DNA from: an uncultured bacterium
Lineage (GTDB): Bacteria; Myxococcota_A; UBA796; CAJQPC01
DNA length: 62,928 nucleotides
NCBI GenBank assembly: GCA_905480105.1
Contig: CAJQPC010000039.1
Coordinates: forward strand, 1-62,928
Direction: 5' to 3'
Positions within the stretch are counted from its first letter, which is position 1, and each line of letters starts with the position of its first letter. Of this stretch, positions 1-8,552 are shown piece by piece. The notes beneath the pieces are model-generated. The model ran no database searches and was not told the DNA's origin. It was given only the letters and a program-made list of their open reading frames with translations. A program made the position numbers and the translations under genes.

Positions 1-1
1 G

Positions 2-406
2 GTGCATGAGCCCCTGACCTGGGTGCCCTATGTGGCCGTGGGCCTGGGGCGCTCCTTGCCCAAGACCTTGAGCACAACCGCAACCCCGGCACTGGTCTGT
101 CAAGCCCTGGGCCTTGCCCATGACTGGCCGGTTCAAGTGGATGGCCCAATCGTCAGCCAACGGGAAGGTCAGTTCTCAATGCTCTTGGGCCAGGAAAAGG
201 GTGTGTGGGAGCCCGGAGAGACCCCGTACTCCGTGGACTTAAGCAGCGCGGCCCTGGGCGGGAGCCCCCAGCCTCCAAGTGCGGAGATGTTGTCGGCCAA
301 GGACCTATTCGAGCACGCCTTTCCGGCCGCTGAACTTCCCCTGGGGCTTGTTGAGCTGCCAGCGAAGACCCAAGAGCAGCTCAAGGCGATGGGCTATGTT
401 GAATAG
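2..406 (+). CDS. C-terminal part of a sulfatase/alkaline-phosphatase-superfamily protein (5' end outside window)
   Basis: The frame is open at the left edge and codes 134 residues before the stop; the GTG at the first in-frame position is just the first possible start. The last residues, EQLKAMGYVE, match the ending seen in two other sulfatase-family genes of this window (LEALGYVD and LEALGYFEH near their C-termini). The stretch before it has no catalytic motifs, as expected because the metal and nucleophile residues of this family lie in the N-terminal half. Substrate unknown. The call rests on the tail similarity and is an inference. Confidence 0.6.
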   Translation: MHEPLTWVPYVAVGLGRSLPKTLSTTATPALVCQALGLAHDWPVQVDGPIVSQREGQFSMLLGQEKGVWEPGETPYSVDLSSAALGGSPQPPSAEMLSAKDLFEHAFPAAELPLGLVELPAKTQEQLKAMGYVE

Positions 407-459
407 GCTCCTGGGTCCACGGGGGTCGACACAAGCGCAAGATCCCTGGATTTGAGAGC

Positions 460-1155
460 ATGAAGACTTTTTTGAGAGTGCTTGCTGTTGCGGCCGCCTT
501 GCTGTGCCCCAGCCTTGCACTGGCGCACGGCGTCACCAGTGCAGATCAGCTTTTCATTGAGCAGAGCGCAGGCAGCCAGCTGATCCCCTTTGCGTACTTG
601 GGCGCCAAACACATGGTCACTGGCTACGACCACCTGCTGTTCCTAATCGGCGTCATCTTCTTTCTCTTTCAGATGCGCGAGGTCGCGGTTTACGTGACCC
701 TGTTCTCCATCGGACACAGCACCACGCTGTTGTTCGGCGTGCTCAGCGGAACCCATGTCGATCCCTTCCTGATCGACGCCATCATCGGGTTGTCGGTCGT
801 CTACAAGGGCCTGGACAACCTCGGCTTCTTTAAGAAGCGGCTGGGATTCCAACCCAACACCAAAGGCGCGGTGCTGATCTTTGGGCTCTTTCACGGGCTC
901 GGACTGGCCACGAAGCTCCAGGACTTCGAGCTGTCGTCGGAGGGCCTGGTCGGGAACATCGTGGCGTTCAATGTTGGTGTGGAGCTCGGACAGCTGCTCG
1001 CGCTCGGCGTGGTGCTGATCGGGATGGGATTTTGGCGGCGAAGCGACGGGTTCACCCGTCATGCCAAGCGGGTGAATCGCATGCTCGTGGCCGCGGGTCT
1101 GGTGCTCACCGCAACCCAACTCATGGGCTTTGCCGGCCTGTTGGGTGACTCATGA
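460..1155 (+). CDS. HupE/UreJ-like membrane protein (HupE_UreJ_2 type)
   Basis: A 231-residue protein with a normal charged signal peptide (MKTFLRV start, cleavage after ALA) and about six hydrophobic segments. Family signatures are visible: GYDHLLFLIG near residue 55, GHSTTL near residue 86, a GLFHGLGLA segment near residue 146 and FNVGVELGQL near residue 168. HupE/UreJ proteins are secondary metal (nickel or cobalt) permeases. The HupE_UreJ_2 subgroup often sits next to non-hydrogenase genes, so its substrate is uncertain. The stop overlaps the next start by 4 nt (ATGA), so the two genes are probably translationally coupled. Confidence 0.85.
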   Translation: MKTFLRVLAVAAALLCPSLALAHGVTSADQLFIEQSAGSQLIPFAYLGAKHMVTGYDHLLFLIGVIFFLFQMREVAVYVTLFSIGHSTTLLFGVLSGTHVDPFLIDAIIGLSVVYKGLDNLGFFKKRLGFQPNTKGAVLIFGLFHGLGLATKLQDFELSSEGLVGNIVAFNVGVELGQLLALGVVLIGMGFWRRSDGFTRHAKRVNRMLVAAGLVLTATQLMGFAGLLGDS

Positions 1156-1709
1156 GTCGCTCGGTCGATCCCGCCTTGTTGCCCACCCTGCCTGGGCTGT
1201 ACCGCGCCACCGCTGCCGCGCTAGTGATAGCGGCTACCCTGATAGTCACGACCGTGTTGCCCGCTGAGATGGGGATCGATCCCACTGGAGTCGGGACCGG
1301 GCTCGGCCTGACCGCCATGGGCCAGCTCAAGCAGCAAGCCCTTGCCAGCGACGTGAGCGTCCCGGAGCCAACGGCCGCTGGGGAGTACGGGGTTCGCGAC
1401 GACGAAACGACGTTTACTTTAGGCCCGAATCAGTCAACCGAGTACAAAGCGACCATGCGAGCGGGCGACCAGCTTGTCTACAGCTGGTCCACGGATGGGG
1501 GGGCGCTGTTCTACGACTTTCACGGCGACCCCACTGGGGGCGGTGACTTTAGGAGCTACGAGAAGAGCACCAAGGCGTCGACAGAAGGGACCTTCGATGC
1601 GCCCTTCAAAGGCAAGCACGGCTGGTACTGGAAGAACCGAAGCTCGGAGCCTGTGACTGTGGTGCTGAAGACCAGCGGTGCGTACGAGAGCATCTCAGAG
1701 CAGCGCTGA
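1152..1709 (+). CDS. Single-pass transmembrane anchor protein paired with HupE-like protein
   Basis: A 185-residue protein with one N-terminal membrane segment (about residues 17-37) followed by PAEMGIDPTGVGTGLGL and a soluble beta-rich domain outside the membrane. The (P)AE-GIDPTGVG-LGLT motif right after the helix is typical of proteins annotated as transmembrane anchor protein, which are regularly encoded next to HupE/UreJ_2 genes. The start ATG overlaps the upstream stop. The biochemical role is not established. Conserved pairing suggests a periplasmic partner for the HupE-like permease; that is inference. Confidence 0.75.
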   Translation: MSRSVDPALLPTLPGLYRATAAALVIAATLIVTTVLPAEMGIDPTGVGTGLGLTAMGQLKQQALASDVSVPEPTAAGEYGVRDDETTFTLGPNQSTEYKATMRAGDQLVYSWSTDGGALFYDFHGDPTGGGDFRSYEKSTKASTEGTFDAPFKGKHGWYWKNRSSEPVTVVLKTSGAYESISEQR

Positions 1710-1860
1710 TTGGGTCTTTGCCGCTGGGGACTCAGTGAACCTTACTCTAACGCTCGTTGTCGGCTAGATCCTGCGGCGCGACTAAGCCACATCACCTTGG
1801 AAATCGGTCGCGCTTGCGGACATCGAACCCCCAGGCGGCTGCGGGTGGTTTAGACCGCAA

Positions 1861-3732
1861 TCAGCATCTCTCGAAAAGGGTGCTCAACGCCGTTCGCAGA
1901 TCATCGGGTCCGAAAGGCTTTTTTAACAGTGGAAGGTCCAACGCTTCTGACGGGAGTTGGCTCTCCAAGGCAGCGCCTGACATGAGCAGGGCACGCCCGA
2001 TGAGGTCTGGGGTCTGTGCCTTGGCCAACTGGACCATCTCCCAGCCGGTCATGTTGGGCATCATCACGTCGCTGATCACCGCGTCAAAGTGCTCGTTGGT
2101 CAACAGGTCCAGGGCCACTCGGGGGTCGGTCTCCACCTTGCAGTCGTAGGTGCCGGAGAGCATTCGAGCGACGGTTCGTGCCACTCTCGGATCGTCGTCT
2201 ACCACCAGGATCCGTAGGGAAGTGCTGGATTGTAGGACGGGTTTGTCGTCTGAGACGACCGGCGGTAGCCGGACTTGGAACACGGTTTGGCCGGGTTTGC
2301 TTTCTAGGGTGAGGGTGCCGCCTCGGCGCTCGATGATGCTTCGGGAGATGTGCAAGCCCAGTCCACTGCCAAGACCCGCAGGCTTGGTTGTATAAAAGGC
2401 TTCGAAGATGCGAACCTGATCCTGCAGCGCGATGCCTGGGCCGTTGTCCTCGACTTCGATGACTGCCCAGCCTTTTGCGTCTGTTTGGGAGCTCAAGCGG
2501 ATGCGCGCGGAGTCCACTCCCAAGGGGTCCACGGCGTCTGCGGCGTTGGTCAGCAGGTTGATAAAGACCTGGATGAGTTCGGCATAGTCCGCCTTAATGC
2601 TTGGCATTTTGCCAATGCTTTCGACCATTTTGGCGCGGTGACGTATCTCGGAGCGGGTCATGTTGATCGTGGTCTTGATGACCTCGTTCAAGTCGACGAT
2701 CGCGTCCACGGTCGTACGCTGACTCATGAACCTTCTTAGGTCTCCGACGATACGGGCGACCTGCTTTGATCCATGCATGGCGTCGTCGAGCAACTCGTTC
2801 AGTCCGCTGGCCCAGGGATTTTTACCATTCTGGCTCAGGTCCTCCAGCTGTTCTTGAGCCAAACCGATGTTGGCAAATACATACTGCAGGGGGTTGTTGA
2901 TCTCGTGTGCGATGCCCGAAGCCAGCAGGGAGACGGACGCCAAGCGCTCGCCGTCTTGCAGCCGTTGCTGAACCATCCGGGCTTGGGTGATGTCTTGGAG
3001 GATACCGATCATGACGCCGGGCGAACCGTCACTGTTGTACTCCACCCGGCCGCGGGAGTGCACGAAGCGTTCAACTCCGTCCACCCGAATCAGGCGGAGC
3101 TCAAAGTCGTAGGGCGTGCCGGTCTCGATGGTGGCCGTGCCATGTTGGCGCATTAGGCTGGTGTCGTCAGGGTGGTAGAAGCTCAGGGCCGTGGCCAGGT
3201 CCGGTTGAGGATCCGAGGGATCCATGCCGTGGATTCGGTAGACCTCATCGGACCAGAGCAGCTCTTCGGTGGCCAAATTCAAGCGCCAGTGACCCAGTTT
3301 TGCCAGCCTCTCCGAGAGCAGCAGCAGCTCGGTCTTCTCCACGAGGGCTTGTCGCTGGGCGCGCTCCTGGGTGAAGATCGAGACAACGCTGGCCAGGTGC
3401 GTCTCGCTTGCATGACTGTTCCATCGCATCCACTCGTAGTGTCCCTGCTTGTGCCGCAAGCGGTTCTCAAAGTTCCTGAGAAAATCACCAGCTTTGAGGC
3501 CGCCCATTGCGGCCGCGGTGGATTCAGCATCGTCGGGGTGCACCAATCTCATCGGTGAAAAAGAAAGGAGCTCCGCCTGGGTGTAGCCCAGCTGCTCCCC
3601 CCAGTTTCCGCCCAGCCAGATGAACCGACCGTCTGACCCCGTGTGGCAGAAGAGCGCCGGCACCATGGAGAGTGTCTCGAGCAACTGGTCGAGAGTTAGG
3701 GTTCGCAAGACAAGCTCCGCATACGCGTCCAA
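1861..3732 (-). CDS. Hybrid sensor histidine kinase (PAS-PAS-HisKA-HATPase-REC)
   Basis: A 623-residue cytoplasmic protein with no membrane segment. Two PAS domains occupy about residues 15-125 and 145-255 (both with HPDD turns; the second is followed by a PAC-like GILQDITQ). The dimerisation box contains SGIAHEINNPLQ with phospho-acceptor His276. The ATPase has NLLTNAADAV (N box), VEDNGPGI (G1) and GLGSGLGLHIS (G2). A C-terminal receiver begins at ILVVDDDP and has phospho-acceptor Asp555 in ISDVMMPN. No partner regulator lies beside it, so the output is probably a separate phosphotransfer or response protein. The gene is monocistronic between convergent and divergent neighbours. Confidence 0.93.
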   Translation of the reverse strand: MDAYAELVLRTLTLDQLLETLSMVPALFCHTGSDGRFIWLGGNWGEQLGYTQAELLSFSPMRLVHPDDAESTAAAMGGLKAGDFLRNFENRLRHKQGHYEWMRWNSHASETHLASVVSIFTQERAQRQALVEKTELLLLSERLAKLGHWRLNLATEELLWSDEVYRIHGMDPSDPQPDLATALSFYHPDDTSLMRQHGTATIETGTPYDFELRLIRVDGVERFVHSRGRVEYNSDGSPGVMIGILQDITQARMVQQRLQDGERLASVSLLASGIAHEINNPLQYVFANIGLAQEQLEDLSQNGKNPWASGLNELLDDAMHGSKQVARIVGDLRRFMSQRTTVDAIVDLNEVIKTTINMTRSEIRHRAKMVESIGKMPSIKADYAELIQVFINLLTNAADAVDPLGVDSARIRLSSQTDAKGWAVIEVEDNGPGIALQDQVRIFEAFYTTKPAGLGSGLGLHISRSIIERRGGTLTLESKPGQTVFQVRLPPVVSDDKPVLQSSTSLRILVVDDDPRVARTVARMLSGTYDCKVETDPRVALDLLTNEHFDAVISDVMMPNMTGWEMVQLAKAQTPDLIGRALLMSGAALESQLPSEALDLPLLKKPFGPDDLRTALSTLFERC

Positions 3733-3806
3733 GGTGGTCGTCCGGTGTGGGAGTCAACCTTCCGGGGGTTATCTTGTCTTAGTAGCGATACGTATAAATC
3801 TTGTGG

Positions 3807-4250
3807 TCAAGAGAGGGTCAGGCTGTGCGTGAGCATTTGCTGCCCATCAAAGATTGCTGTCAAACGGATAAAATGGCCGGACAGCATGTGGGGCATCCAC
3901 TCCGCATCGTCCGCCCACATCTCCTCGTAGGGGATCGCGTCTCTGTGGCACCAGAAGGGAAGCGCCTCTGGGCTCTCAGTGGGAGTGCCGGTGAAGCTGG
4001 GGCTGCGGTAGACCTCGACCTGAAGCCTTAGACCGTCCACGAACTGAAAGCGCAGCTGGCCTACCCAGCGGGGGTCGGTGGGGGTCACGCCCACCTCTTC
4101 GATGACCTCGCGCACGGCAGCCTGCACGGGAGTTTCTCCGGGATCGATCTTCCCGCCTGGCCCGTTGATCAGTCCAGCGCCAAGCCCGCGCTTCTTTCGG
4201 ATCAGCAGCAGCTCATCACCTCTCTCCACGAAGAGAAGCGTGGCGTGCAT
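3807..4250 (-). CDS. Nudix hydrolase of the MTH1 (8-oxo-dGTPase) type
   Basis: The protein begins MHATLLFVERGDELLLIRKK and has a complete Nudix box: G33, E39, R47-E48 and E51-E52-x-G54. MTH1-specific features are present: RGLGAGLINGPGGK before the box, FQFVDGL after it, and MWADDAEW, which matches the MTH1 WPDD loop whose aspartates read the oxidised purine. The expected function is cleaning oxidised purine nucleotides from the pool. An upstream ATG at 4286 would add 12 residues. The shorter start is preferred because a TATAGA-like -10 element lies only a few bases before 4286 and MTH1 proteins begin near this point. Confidence 0.85.
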   Translation of the reverse strand: MHATLLFVERGDELLLIRKKRGLGAGLINGPGGKIDPGETPVQAAVREVIEEVGVTPTDPRWVGQLRFQFVDGLRLQVEVYRSPSFTGTPTESPEALPFWCHRDAIPYEEMWADDAEWMPHMLSGHFIRLTAIFDGQQMLTHSLTLS

Positions 4251-4271
4251 TGTAGGGGTCCAGGTGGACCA

Positions 4272-4300
4272 GTTCACGAAGAGCATGGGTTCTCTATACT
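4272..4300. promoter_or_regulatory. Compact divergent promoter between Nudix and GDPD genes
   Basis: On the plus strand TATACT (4295-4300) lies 7 nt before the GDPD ATG at 4308, with a weak -35 (TTCACG) 16 nt upstream. On the minus strand the same bases read TATAGA. If this is the -10 element, the GDPD transcript would be nearly leaderless. Assigned by pattern only. Confidence 0.35.
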
Positions 4301-4307
4301 CTGGTCT

Positions 4308-5102
4308 ATGTTCTTTTTCTCAGCTTCCCTTGCTCTCGCCCAGGCTTCTGGCGAACCCCAGATCATCGCCCACCGTGGGGGTGCGAAGCTGGGGCCGGAG
4401 AATACCCAGGCTGCCTTTGCGCTGGCCGCCGAGCTGGGGGTCGGCTTTGAGTTGGATGTCACTCTGTCGTCTACCGGCCAGGTCATCGTGCTGCACGACG
4501 ACTCTGTGGACCGCACCACGAACGGCTCCGGTTTGGCCAGCGAGCTGACCTTGCAAGAGATTCAGTCTCTGGACGCGGGCTCCTGGTTCGGTGCGGAGTT
4601 TGCTGGAGAGCCCATCCCCACCTTGGCTCAGGTCTTGGAGCGGTTTGGGGGCCAGGTGTTGATCGACATCGAGATCAAGACACACGCCAAGCGGGAAGAG
4701 CTGGCGGCCGGTGTGGTGGCCGAGGTGCAGCGCTTGGGGCTTCAGGATCAGGTTGTGGTGACCAGCTTTGACCCCTTGATGCTCGAACAGGTCAAGCTGC
4801 TGGACGCGAGCATTCCGCGGGGTCAGCTCACCGGCACCTTCAAGGGCGCCGATCTCAACCCGGTCACCAAGCTGGTTCTCAAGCGCATGTGGCTCAACGG
4901 CAAGTCCGAGCCTCAGTTGATCGCCGTGGAGAACACCCGGGTCACCAAGCGCTTTGTGCGCAGGCAGGCCCGCAAAGGCTGTCAGGTCTGGGCTTGGACG
5001 GTCAACGACCCCGAGGAGATGAAACGCTTGCTGGATCTGGGGGTGACCGGGCTGATCACCGACCGGCCGGATGTGGGACTGGAGGTCCTGGGGAAGCGCT
5101 GA
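4308..5102 (+). CDS. Glycerophosphodiester phosphodiesterase, exported
   Basis: A 264-residue GDPD-family TIM barrel that hydrolyses glycerophosphodiesters to sn-glycerol-3-phosphate and an alcohol. Catalytic and metal residues are visible: IIAHRGG with H22 and R23, ENT (E31), FELDVTLS (E48, D50), HDD (H63) and IDIEIK. The N-terminus MFFFSASLALAQA looks like a very short signal peptide without positive charges, so the enzyme is probably periplasmic. A longer in-frame start at 4245 would add 21 hydrophilic residues that overlap the divergent Nudix gene; it is rejected because it would bury the signal peptide. Confidence 0.9.
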   Translation: MFFFSASLALAQASGEPQIIAHRGGAKLGPENTQAAFALAAELGVGFELDVTLSSTGQVIVLHDDSVDRTTNGSGLASELTLQEIQSLDAGSWFGAEFAGEPIPTLAQVLERFGGQVLIDIEIKTHAKREELAAGVVAEVQRLGLQDQVVVTSFDPLMLEQVKLLDASIPRGQLTGTFKGADLNPVTKLVLKRMWLNGKSEPQLIAVENTRVTKRFVRRQARKGCQVWAWTVNDPEEMKRLLDLGVTGLITDRPDVGLEVLGKR

Positions 5103-5118
5103 TCTGAAGGAGCGCTGC

Positions 5119-6489
5119 CTACTCCACCCGCAACACCGTCATCATCCCGCCCTCGGCATGTGGAAGGATGTGGCAGTGGGCCATCCAGTCTCCGACGTTG
5201 TCGGCAGGAACCAGGATGCGCAGCGTCTGTCGGATGCCGATGTTCACGGTGTCCTGGATGGTGCGCTGATCCGGCGGCACGCCGTCTACGCTGAGGACTT
5301 CGAAAGACATGCCATGTAGGTGGAAGGGGTGCTCGGTGGCCGAGAGGTTCCTCACCTCAATCACGGCCGGCACGCCCTCTGGCAGGGTCTCGATGGTCAC
5401 GTCGGGAAAGGCCTCGCCGTTGATGCGCCACTGGCCGGTCTGCTCGTCTCCTTGGAATACATAGCGCACGGCTGTTTTACCGGGATCCGGAGTGGGGGCT
5501 GCGCTCTCAAAGGGCCAATCCAAGCCGGCGTTGGCGGCGCCGCTCGTGCTGGGGTGGATGCCCAAGATGGACACCGGATCGCCCAGCTCGCTTGCGCCAG
5601 CCACGCTGTAGGGGTGGGTGAGTAGCTCGATCTCTTGTGTGCCTGGAGAGAACTCAACAATGGCACGGTCTCCAGGGCCCAGGAGCAAGCGTTCGGGGGT
5701 CGTAGGTGCCGGCAGCAAGCCCTGTTCACCGCCAACCACGCGCATCCCCTCGGCAGACAGAGAGAGGTAGCCCATGTTGCTGACATTCAGGACGTGTGCC
5801 ACCACGGACTGGCCGGCTTCTACCTTGAGAACGGGGCTCTCCAGTCCGTTGATGGTCCAGGTGTTCTCCTGGAAGACAAAGCCAGAGTGATGCCCCTCTT
5901 CGGGGGCCTCTCCCCAGGTGTCGGCGACCAAGACCAGCTCGTGGTCGGCTACCGGCCAGGCCGGGTCTTTGACCAAGAGCACGCCGTAAAGTCCCAGGTC
6001 CACCTGACGTTCGGTGTCAAAGTGGGGGTGGTACCAGCCGGTGATGGGCTCGGAGAGCTGAAAGGTGTAGGTCTTGGATTCCCCAGCTTGTACAGGACCG
6101 ATCATCCAGGGCACCCCGTCCATCTCCCAGGGTACGCTGGCCCCGTGCCAGTGAATGGTGCTTCCGTTCTCCAGGCCGTTCTGTAGAGTCGCGGTCAGTA
6201 TATCTCCAGCTTCTACCTGGATCAGTGGGCCGGGATTCTGTCCGTTGTAGGCGTAGCCGCTGACCTGTTGTCCGGCGACTTGGAAGTCGTGTGGCGCCGC
6301 CGACAGGGTGAGTTCAAACACACCCGGCTCCGGGTTCTGGTCCTCGGCCAAGGCCGGATTGGCGAAGGCTGGGCGCCCTGGTGGAGCGGTGTCTACGGCG
6401 GTCTCTTCGGTGTCCGCGGCGGTCTCTTCTGTCCCGACCGAGTCCACACCGTCACCGCTGTGGGTGCATGCCAGCAATAGCCAAATCAC
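5119..6489 (-). CDS. Multicopper oxidase lipoprotein
   Basis: A 456-residue cupredoxin-type oxidase. The GTG start overlaps the upstream stop by 4 nt (GTGA) and follows a GGAG ribosome site by 5 nt. An in-frame ATG 63 nt upstream would place hydrophilic residues before the signal. The N-terminus VIWLLLAC is a minimal lipobox; a Thr/Asp/Glu-rich linker follows. All four copper motifs are present: TIHWHG, YHPHFD, HPFHLHG and AHCHILPHAEGGMM, the last carrying the type 1 Cys and Met. The family couples one-electron oxidation of metals or phenols to O2 reduction. It is the last gene of a three-gene redox operon, so the penta-haem protein is a plausible electron partner (inference). Confidence 0.92.
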   Translation of the reverse strand: MIWLLLACTHSGDGVDSVGTEETAADTEETAVDTAPPGRPAFANPALAEDQNPEPGVFELTLSAAPHDFQVAGQQVSGYAYNGQNPGPLIQVEAGDILTATLQNGLENGSTIHWHGASVPWEMDGVPWMIGPVQAGESKTYTFQLSEPITGWYHPHFDTERQVDLGLYGVLLVKDPAWPVADHELVLVADTWGEAPEEGHHSGFVFQENTWTINGLESPVLKVEAGQSVVAHVLNVSNMGYLSLSAEGMRVVGGEQGLLPAPTTPERLLLGPGDRAIVEFSPGTQEIELLTHPYSVAGASELGDPVSILGIHPSTSGAANAGLDWPFESAAPTPDPGKTAVRYVFQGDEQTGQWRINGEAFPDVTIETLPEGVPAVIEVRNLSATEHPFHLHGMSFEVLSVDGVPPDQRTIQDTVNIGIRQTLRILVPADNVGDWMAHCHILPHAEGGMMTVLRVE

Positions 6490-8552
6490 AGGCTCTCCTT
6501 GGCCATTAGGCTGTCGTTCAGGGTCCAGTTTTTCTGGTGTGCCAGGGCCCACGTGGTGCCTCGGTGGAGCAGCGCCGCTTGAACCTGAGGTGGCTCGGCG
6601 CAGGCCCCAAAGAGGTGCGTTGAGCTGGCCGACTCTCCAGGAGCAATGCGGTTGTCAGCCACCACATCCACCGCCGCATGGTGCGGCACCATCCAGTCGC
6701 CATCCACGCCAGCCATCACCCGCTGAAAGGACATGCCAGGAGCCCCTGCCCACATGCCCGCGCTCTGTTCTGCGCTCTCTTGGACTGTGGATGGAAGCAC
6801 GGCCCCACGCACAAGATACGCCCGGTCTCCAGATGGAAGCTCGCGGTCCAAGATCACGCCTTCTTCTCCAACCCAGGTCACCACGGCGCTACCCACAACC
6901 CTCTCATCGCGCAGTCCCTTGTCCGTAAAGCTGCCGTCCGTCGAGCTTTCGGAGAAGGGACCCCAGCCGCTGTAGGCCAAAGGGCCCACGTCCTGTACTA
7001 CTCGGATGACATCACCCACCTGGGCGCTGGGCCACAGGCTCCAGTCGCCGCTCTCCTGACTCTCCAGCGCGCCCAGCCAAGCAGGCAGGGCCGCCCCGCC
7101 GGTCGCTGGAAGGGGCTGGCCGGCGCATGTCGCCTGTAGCACCACGAAGATCTGGCGCATGGGCTCTCCTGTGGGGATGTAGTGGGCTGGACCGACATTA
7201 GAGACCGTCGCGCTCACCAGCCAGCCAGTCTCGGTCTGCTCCATGTTTAGGTCTAGGCCAGCTGCGAGCTGCAGCATCTGGCTCTCCGGTGTGCGCGGCC
7301 CAACCCAAGAGTGCTCACGGACTTGGCCAGCGGGCCGCATCCAGCCTGGCACCACGCCAGGCTGCAGGTCGATGATGTTGCCCAGATCGGCGGCATTGCC
7401 CACATTTGGGTCGGGGGGCATGTGGCAAGACTGGCACGCCAGTGCGTCGCCAAGCGGGCCCTGCTGCCATTCGGAGTAAGTCGTGTGGACTGGAAGGCCG
7501 TCTGGCCAGCGCTCTGCATCCACGGCGGTCTCGGGGATCAGGGCGTCTTGCCAGTGCTCGTGGCAACCACCGCACAGGCTCCCGTCCTGGTAGTGGTCCC
7601 TGGCCACGGAGCCCATCACTGGGCTGGGCACGTCGGGGTAGGGGCCGAACATCAAGGGGAAATACTCCTGACCCAGGGCACCTTCTTCGCTGGGACGCAT
7701 CAGGTTGAGCCAGCCGGAAATGCCGGGCTCGCTGCTGTCAGGATCCGTGGACTCCACCTTGTGGCAAACGTCGCAGCTCACGCCCTCGGAGTGCTCCATT
7801 CCCACTGCTTCCAGCAGGTCCCGCTCGCCTAGGACGCCGTTGATGCCTGGCGCGTGGCAGTCGGCGCACTGTCCAAAGACCCTGGCGGTCTCATCGCAGC
7901 CTCCCTCGCAGGCGTTTAGGTCCGGCAGGGTTCCAGAGCCCAGGTAGCAGCGGGAGATCTCCGCGCGGGTGCCGGGCTGCAAGCCCAGCTCCCAGCTGCC
8001 TCCGGCGTCTTCGCACGCGCTCTGCTCCAGGTCTGCTGTTCCGGCGTAGATCCCCTGAACCCAAGGGTTGGAGGCCGCGTCTCGGTGGGGACTGCCGTAC
8101 CAGGAGCGGTTGATGGTCTTGTGGCAGTGAGAGCACTGGGCGGTGGTGTCGGCCACGTCCGGAATACCGGGATCACCAAAGACATAGTCCAGGTTGTCCG
8201 AGCGATTGTAGCGGACCATCTCGACCGTGAAGGTGGTGGTCTCGCCGTCCCGTACCGTCTGGTGCTCGGTGCGCGCTTCGGGGTGGGAGACGGAGACAGC
8301 GACCTCGCCGTATAGGGTCATGTCCAGGGTGAGTGAGGCGGTCCCTTGCGCGTCTGTGAGCTGGTGCCCGCCGCGCCCACCTTGCACGACCCAAGCCCCT
8401 TCGACGGGCGCCCCATCCAAGGTCACGTTGACCACAACATCCAAGGATTCGAGCACCTGCACGGCGCTGTCCCGGGCGTCGACAGGGGAGTCCACCGGAT
8501 CTGAGTCAACGATGGGCGTGTCTACACAGGCCAGGGCAAGTAGGAGCATCAT
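6486..8552 (-). CDS. Penta-haem c-type cytochrome lipoprotein
   Basis: A 688-residue lipoprotein with signal MMLLLALAC followed by an Asp/Ser/Val-rich linker. Residues about 38-112 resemble a carboxypeptidase-regulatory/Ig-like domain (VNVTLDGAPVEGAWV). Five CxxCH haem sites follow at Cys140 (CSHCH), Cys229 (CADCH), Cys260 (CDVCH), Cys327 (CGGCH) and Cys373 (CQSCH). About 300 residues without haem sites end the protein. The arrangement resembles octahaem/NapC-like multihaem proteins in spacing, but no specific family is certain. It overlaps both operon neighbours by 4 nt (ATGA before, GTGA after). Likely an outer-surface or periplasmic electron conduit between the peroxidase-like protein and the multicopper oxidase. 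Confidence 0.9.
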   Translation of the reverse strand: MMLLLALACVDTPIVDSDPVDSPVDARDSAVQVLESLDVVVNVTLDGAPVEGAWVVQGGRGGHQLTDAQGTASLTLDMTLYGEVAVSVSHPEARTEHQTVRDGETTTFTVEMVRYNRSDNLDYVFGDPGIPDVADTTAQCSHCHKTINRSWYGSPHRDAASNPWVQGIYAGTADLEQSACEDAGGSWELGLQPGTRAEISRCYLGSGTLPDLNACEGGCDETARVFGQCADCHAPGINGVLGERDLLEAVGMEHSEGVSCDVCHKVESTDPDSSEPGISGWLNLMRPSEEGALGQEYFPLMFGPYPDVPSPVMGSVARDHYQDGSLCGGCHEHWQDALIPETAVDAERWPDGLPVHTTYSEWQQGPLGDALACQSCHMPPDPNVGNAADLGNIIDLQPGVVPGWMRPAGQVREHSWVGPRTPESQMLQLAAGLDLNMEQTETGWLVSATVSNVGPAHYIPTGEPMRQIFVVLQATCAGQPLPATGGAALPAWLGALESQESGDWSLWPSAQVGDVIRVVQDVGPLAYSGWGPFSESSTDGSFTDKGLRDERVVGSAVVTWVGEEGVILDRELPSGDRAYLVRGAVLPSTVQESAEQSAGMWAGAPGMSFQRVMAGVDGDWMVPHHAAVDVVADNRIAPGESASSTHLFGACAEPPQVQAALLHRGTTWALAHQKNWTLNDSLMAKESL